In this document: in pieces, positions 59,189 to 64,000 of the stretch
How the letters are laid out: every line of letters starts with the position of its first letter
Numbering within the stretch: the stretch's first letter is position 1
Source of the DNA: Kalaharituber pfeilii
Taxonomy: Eukaryota; Ascomycota; Pezizomycetes; Pezizales; Pezizaceae
DNA: 64,000 nt
Direction: 5' to 3'
Assembly (NCBI GenBank): GCA_015179045.1
Contig: WHUZ01000002.1
Span: 1,736,001 to 1,800,000 of the forward strand
Made by a program: the position numbers and the translations under genes
Notes under the pieces: generated by a model
The model's database searches: none
Seen by the model: the letters and a program-made list of their open reading frames with translations, nothing else
What the model was told of the DNA's origin: nothing

Positions 59189-60885
59189 TCAGCTGCACAC
59201 TACCATGGACTCGGCGCCATAAGTGGATATTGTTATCTGGAACATAAGATGTAGTAATACGGGAGGGAGTTTGGGTTACGGCGTTCAGGCGAATGGGGTG
59301 AATGCTTCACTTTTCGGAGATTTAGTTCACTGGGGGGGTAAACGTATATCCAGTTATGCTACATCAATGCTATTCAAGTTTGCTAAGTTGTATGCCTTTT
59401 TTTTTTTTTTTTTTTCTTTTTTTTTTCTTTTCGTGCCTTTCCGCCTGCTTAAAGGCACTCAGGCTGCGTTCCTCACTCTGCCTCACTTGCTATGCAATTG
59501 AACTACCAGTAGTCGCGTGTCTTTGATATGCAAGCATTGGGGGGGATACTAGCCTCATATCTTGAGTGCCTATGATAAGCCTCGCCCCCAGCCCTATGAT
59601 TTGCTAAGCGATACTGCCATGGTAAGGCCTGATTGGCGGGAATCCGGGGAAGGTGGGGGCGTGGGCACTATGAGCGCCCACATATGCATACAGCAATACA
59701 GCATCCTTTTGGAGGGGCTTTGCAAGCAACACGATAGGTGCGTACTGGGGTTCTAAGTTGCTCCTCGTGCTTGTATTGCCTGAGGATTCATCCGAGAGCT
59801 GTTGCGCGTTTCAGTGCACTGTGCTGCACGGGCTGAGCCGGACTGAGGCCACTCTAAGGGACGGAATGCGCGCATCGCACCAAATGCTAGCAGCTTCGGA
59901 TGCCATCTCTGGGATGCCTCGTGACGGGCGCAACAGGGCTTCTCTCTCGGTGCCCTCATGGGGGCAGGTGCTCCGTGTCTTGGGCTGGCTGGCGCAATCA
60001 GGCGCCCTTTTCTGTATCATATTCCGGCGCATCCGATGCTGCCAATCCGCAGGCAGCGTCAAGCGCCTTCATGACCCGCCTCGCCATCCTCACCCGCGGC
60101 CATGCTGTAACGCAGAGAGCCCCAGCGTGGGCCGTGGCCACTCGCAGGGCTCCCCGTCGATGCTACTATCATCCATCTTCAAAACGTGAGACTTGGTAAC
60201 CAAGGCGGCCTGAGGACAGGCGGCCGTCGAAGGGCCCATGACCGCGCCCACGGCCCCCCGTGCGGCTGACAAAGAGGAATCCCCCCCCGCCGCCGCCGCC
60301 GCCGGCGCTGGCCTCCACTCAGCCGGCCGTCTGCATCGTCGTCATAGGGCCCCCCTCCCCCGCCAGGAAGCGATTTATTCTGTGGAAGGCTGAAGCAGTT
60401 TCAGGCCGCTCCGTCTGAGGCATCCCGCCCCCCCCGCAAATACCCTCGCCAGCCTGCGAGCGATTGCCTTTTCCCCAAGTCTCGCTGACTCTCGCATCCA
60501 GCAGTCTGTAAGTACCGCCCATGCCCCCCCCACAACTTGATCCTTTTCATCCAGACTGACCGTACTCTATCGCCTTCATCGCAGCTCTAGCAATTTTATT
60601 GGCTTACGGGTGGCTTTCTCGTTCGGTTTGCGTGCTAACGTTTGCGAGTTGTGCGGGTAAGGCCCGTTTCAAAGTGGCGTTTTAGCTTTGCTGCATCTTC
60701 GAAAACTTACTTAGAGGAAACCTCCCACACACTCAACACGACGATCCCTCCATTCACTTCCTTCTGCCCCATACCCTCTTCCTACAAACAACCATCCTCA
60801 CATATCCACTTCATCGGGGACTATCACATCAGGCCAGGGCCGGTGTCAGAGACACTGCTCGCAATTTCTTATATCACACACCACC
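59189..60885. other. Intergenic stretch with a GC-rich island and homopolymer tracts
   Basis: A T-rich run lies at 59397-59431. From about 59760 to 60540 the sequence is strongly GC-rich, with CCG repeats at 60286-60304 and C runs near 60281. Overlapping ORFs on both strands here (for example 143 codons from 59758) are best explained by composition. The final 350 bases lead into KGD1 with C/A/T-rich promoter-like text near 60720-60790. Confidence 0.5.
60286..60304 (+). repeat. CCG trinucleotide microsatellite
   Basis: Six or so CCG units follow a run of eight C. It lies in the GC-rich island upstream of KGD1. Confidence 0.8.
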
Positions 60886-63800
60886 ATGCTCCGGTCCTCC
60901 GTCCGAACGTCTAGTCGCTTGAGCGCTAGTCTTTCAAAATCACTACCAACTCGACAACCGTCACTGCCTTTTCTAAAACCTAGATTAGTATCCTCTGGGT
61001 TTTCTTCAAAATGTCTCACTAGCGGCGGAAAGCCCATGGCTGTCGTTTCGGGGTTACATCAAAGTAGATCCTATGCGGCTCGTGCGCCAAATAGTAAGGG
61101 TGTGGTATGTATATAGCATTTTCAAAACCTTCTTCAGGTTGGAAAAGAATAAATTGGACCTGGCTAGTCACGCGTCGCACTTAGGTGCTGTTCCTGAAGT
61201 TATGTGACTAAGATTGGAGATTATACTTTAGGACCCAAATGACGCTTTTCTACAAGGGAATACTGCGAACTACATCGATGAGATGTATATGTCATGGAGG
61301 CGTGACCCCTCCAGCGTTCACATCTCATGGCAGGTGTACTTCAAGAATATGGAGGGGGGTGACATGCTTCCTTCACAAGCATTCCAGCCTCCTCCTACTA
61401 TTGTTCCAACACCCACTGGTGGAGTCCCTTCATTTGTTCCAGGCGGGCACCTTGGTGGCAATACTGATGTCACCAATCACTTGAAGGTCCAATTACTTGT
61501 GAGGGCATACCAGGTCAGAGGACATCATAAGGCGAAAATTGATCCTCTTGGAATCAAAACTACAGCAGATATCAGATTCGGAGCAACTAACCCACGTGAG
61601 CTTGATCTTGACCATTATGGATTCACTGAAAAAGACCTCGACAAAGAATATACTCTTGGTCCCGGCATTCTTCCTCGGTTTGCAGTGGATGGACGAGAAA
61701 AAATGACCCTCCGAGAGATTGTAGCTGCTTGCGAAAGCATCTACTGTGGCTCATATGGTGTCGAATATGTTCATATTCCAGACAGGGAGCAATGCGATTG
61801 GATTAGGGAGCGAATAGAAGTTCCAGTGCCATACCAGTATTCGATCGATGAAAAGAGAAGAATTCTAGATCGCTTGATTTGGGCTTCTCTATTTGAGACA
61901 TTTTTGAACCAAAAGTATCCCAATGACAAACGATTTGGACTAGAAGGAGCCGAAAGTTTGGTTCCAGGAATGAAGGCTTTGATTGATCGGTCAGTTGAAT
62001 TCGGAATAAAGGACATTGTTATTGGTATGCCGCATCGTGGCCGCCTCAATGTCCTCTCCAACGTCGTCAGGAAGCCAAATGAGTCTATTTTCTACGAGTT
62101 TAGTGGTACTGCTGAGCCAAGTGATGAAGGTTCTGGTGATGTCAAATACCATCTGGGAATGAACTTCGAGCGTCCAACGCCCTCCGGCAGGCGTGTGCAA
62201 CTCTCGCTTGTTGCCAATCCATCACATTTGGAAGCGGAGGATCCAGTTGTCCTTGGTAAGACTCGTGCTATTCAACACTTCAACAATGACGAGACAAAGC
62301 ATGTAACCGCAATGTCTTTGTTGGTTCACGGAGATGCTGCCTTCGCTGCTCAGGGTGTCGTGTACGAGACGATGGGGTTCCATTCTCTTCCAGCCTACTC
62401 GACCGGCGGTACAATCCATCTCATTGTGAATAACCAGATTGGTTTCACCACGGATCCACGTTTCGCGCGTTCCACACCATACTGCTCTGATATAGCCAAG
62501 TCAATAGATGCACCTGTTTTCCATGTCAATGCTGATGATGTTGAGGGCTTGAACTTCATCTGTCAATTGGCGTCTGAGTGGCGTGCAACCTTCAAAAAGG
62601 ACGTTGTCATCGATCTTGTTTGCTACCGAAAGCATGGCCATAATGAAACTGATCAGCCAAGTTTCACTCAACCATTTATGTACAAGAAGATCGCCAACCA
62701 ACAATCTCAGTTGAAGAAGTATGTGAAGCAATTGGTAGATGAGGGCAGCTTTACAACCGAGGATATCGAGGAACACAAGAAATGGTAAATCCATCTTATC
62801 GGATTAATAACCTGCATATCGCTTCGCAATTGGCTCGGCTAACATTAGCTGGATTGATAGGGTATGGGAGTTGCTTGAGGAGAGCTTTTCAAAGTCAAAA
62901 GATTACCAACCTTCTGGAAAGGAATGGCTGACCAGTGCATGGAATGGTATTGTAGTCTTCATTTCTTCTCTTTTTTCTTTTTCAAATTGACTAACGAACT
63001 TGTATAGGCTTCAAGTCTCCCAAGGAGCTTGCTACTGAGGTGCTACCACACTTGCCAACTGCGATTGATAGGGAAAGCTTGGTCCATATTGCCAATGTCG
63101 TCTCCACATGGCCTGAAGGATTTCAGGTCCACAAGAACTTGCAACGTATCCTGTCCACTAGGAAGAAGACTGTAGAAGAGGGTAAGAACATCGATTGGGC
63201 TACAGCTGAGGCTTTGGCATTCGGGTCCCTGGTTTTGGAAGGCAAGCATGTGCGTCTATCTGGGCAAGACGTTGAGCGTGGTACATTCTCCCAGAGGCAC
63301 GCCGTCTTGCATGACCAAGAGAATGAAGGAACATACACCCCTCTTCAGCACGTCTCGGAGAACCAGGCTCCATTTGTGGTGTCCAATTCTTCCCTCAGCG
63401 AGTTCGGTGTCCTTGGGTTTGAGTACGGATATTCGCTTTCCTCGCCCGACGCGCTCGTCATTTGGGAGGCACAATTTGGTGACTTCGCCAATAACGCCCA
63501 ATGTATCATTGATCAATTCATCGCATCTGGCGAGACCAAGTGGCTGCAGAGATCCGGTATCGTTCTTTCGTTGCCCCACGGTTATGATGGACAGGGACCA
63601 GAGCACTCTTCTGCAAGAATTGAGAGGTTTTTACAACTATGCAATGAAGATCCGAGATACTTCCCTCCGCCAACTAAGCTTGAACGACAACACCAGGATT
63701 GCAATATGCAGCTTGCTTACATGACCGAGCCTGCCAACTTGTTCCATATCCTCAGGAGACAAATGCACAGGCAATTCAGGAAGCGTAGGTTATGACATAC

Positions 63801-64000
63801 AGGAATTCATGCTGTATAGCTGCTAACTGGGACTTTAGCCCTTGTTGTGTTCTTCTCAAAAGCTCTCCTCCGCCATCCCATCGCCCGATCGTCCATCGAA
63901 GACTTTACCGGCGACTCCCACTTCAAGTGGGTCATCCCTGATCCCGAGCACGGCAACGCGATAAAGTCCCCTGAGGAATGCACTAGGATGCTTATCTGCT
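60886..64000 (+). CDS. KGD1: 2-oxoglutarate dehydrogenase E1 component (alpha-ketoglutarate dehydrogenase), 3' partial
   Basis: Exons visible are 60886-61104, 61232-62784, 62861-62946, 63008-63784 and 63839 to the window end; the gene runs on past 64000. E1 is the thiamine-diphosphate decarboxylase of the 2-oxoglutarate dehydrogenase complex in the citric acid cycle, in the mitochondrial matrix. The first 70 residues form an Arg/Ser-rich presequence. The body starts with [19 protein letters not shown], the conserved start of E1o enzymes, then [16 protein letters not shown], the ThDP region [16 protein letters not shown] with [32 protein letters not shown], and the C-terminal pyrimidine-like domain with [11 protein letters not shown] and [13 protein letters not shown]. 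All residues expected at the cofactor site appear present. Splice phases restore conserved text at each junction. Confidence 0.95.

Noticed and set aside
59758..60189. 143-codon plus-strand ORF in the GC-rich island
   Set aside because: Composition-driven; overlapping ORFs of similar length occur on both strands and no motif is recognised.

Overview
This window is nuclear DNA from a filamentous ascomycete (Pezizomycotina), most likely a transposon-rich genome. The evidence is short GT-AG introns (about 45-195 bp) with CTAAC-like branch points in nearly every gene, strictly fungal families (Ytp1-like protein, Csr1-like Sec14 protein, Zim17, Tum1-type sulfurtransferase, a small fungal coiled-coil family) and several decayed or nested fungal transposons. 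I cannot place it to genus; a Pezizomycetes-like genome is only a guess from intron number and repeat load.

Layout. 1-812: 3' part of a sulfurtransferase gene. 2101-3562: PP2A activator PTPA. 3933-7433: a repeat cluster holding an 80-bp hairpin MITE, a 2.1-kb palindromic PIF/Harbinger-derived element with three copies of its terminal repeat, and a diverged 1.26-kb inverted-repeat element with a 370-bp element nested in it. 8036-13866: P-loop nucleotide kinase, CYTH thiamine-triphosphatase-like protein, replication protein A subunit 2. 15861-17460: a foldback element with 413-bp arms, split by a 515-bp solo LTR with a perfect 5-bp target duplication. 17741-29446: unknown ORF, DPH1, ADE8-type GAR transformylase, small coiled-coil protein, nucleoside hydrolase, Zim17/Tim15, and a broken RED/IK splicing-factor copy. 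30082-36843: RecQ-like helicase gene followed by a degenerate Helitron. 37443-48092: Csr1-like Sec14 protein, HIT hydrolase, a 5-kb stretch with no supported gene, and a Ytp1-like membrane protein. 51576-53920: an apparently intact three-exon DDE transposase gene. 54327-54406: second copy of the hairpin MITE, just upstream of a BTB/POZ gene (54582-56189). 57400-59188: FLVCR-like MFS transporter. 60886-64000: 2-oxoglutarate dehydrogenase E1, running off the window.

Functionally the unique genes are mostly single-copy housekeeping genes: mitochondrial metabolism and import (KGD1, Zim17, sulfurtransferase, possibly the Csr1-like protein), nucleotide and purine metabolism (nucleotide kinase, GAR transformylase, nucleoside hydrolase, HIT protein), translation-factor modification (DPH1), DNA replication (RPA2) and signalling (PTPA). 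They do not form an operon or a biosynthetic cluster. The unusual content is structural: at least six inverted-repeat or foldback elements, several nested, several with TA at their borders. All exon coordinates were read by eye from splice consensus and protein similarity; no search or alignment program was run.
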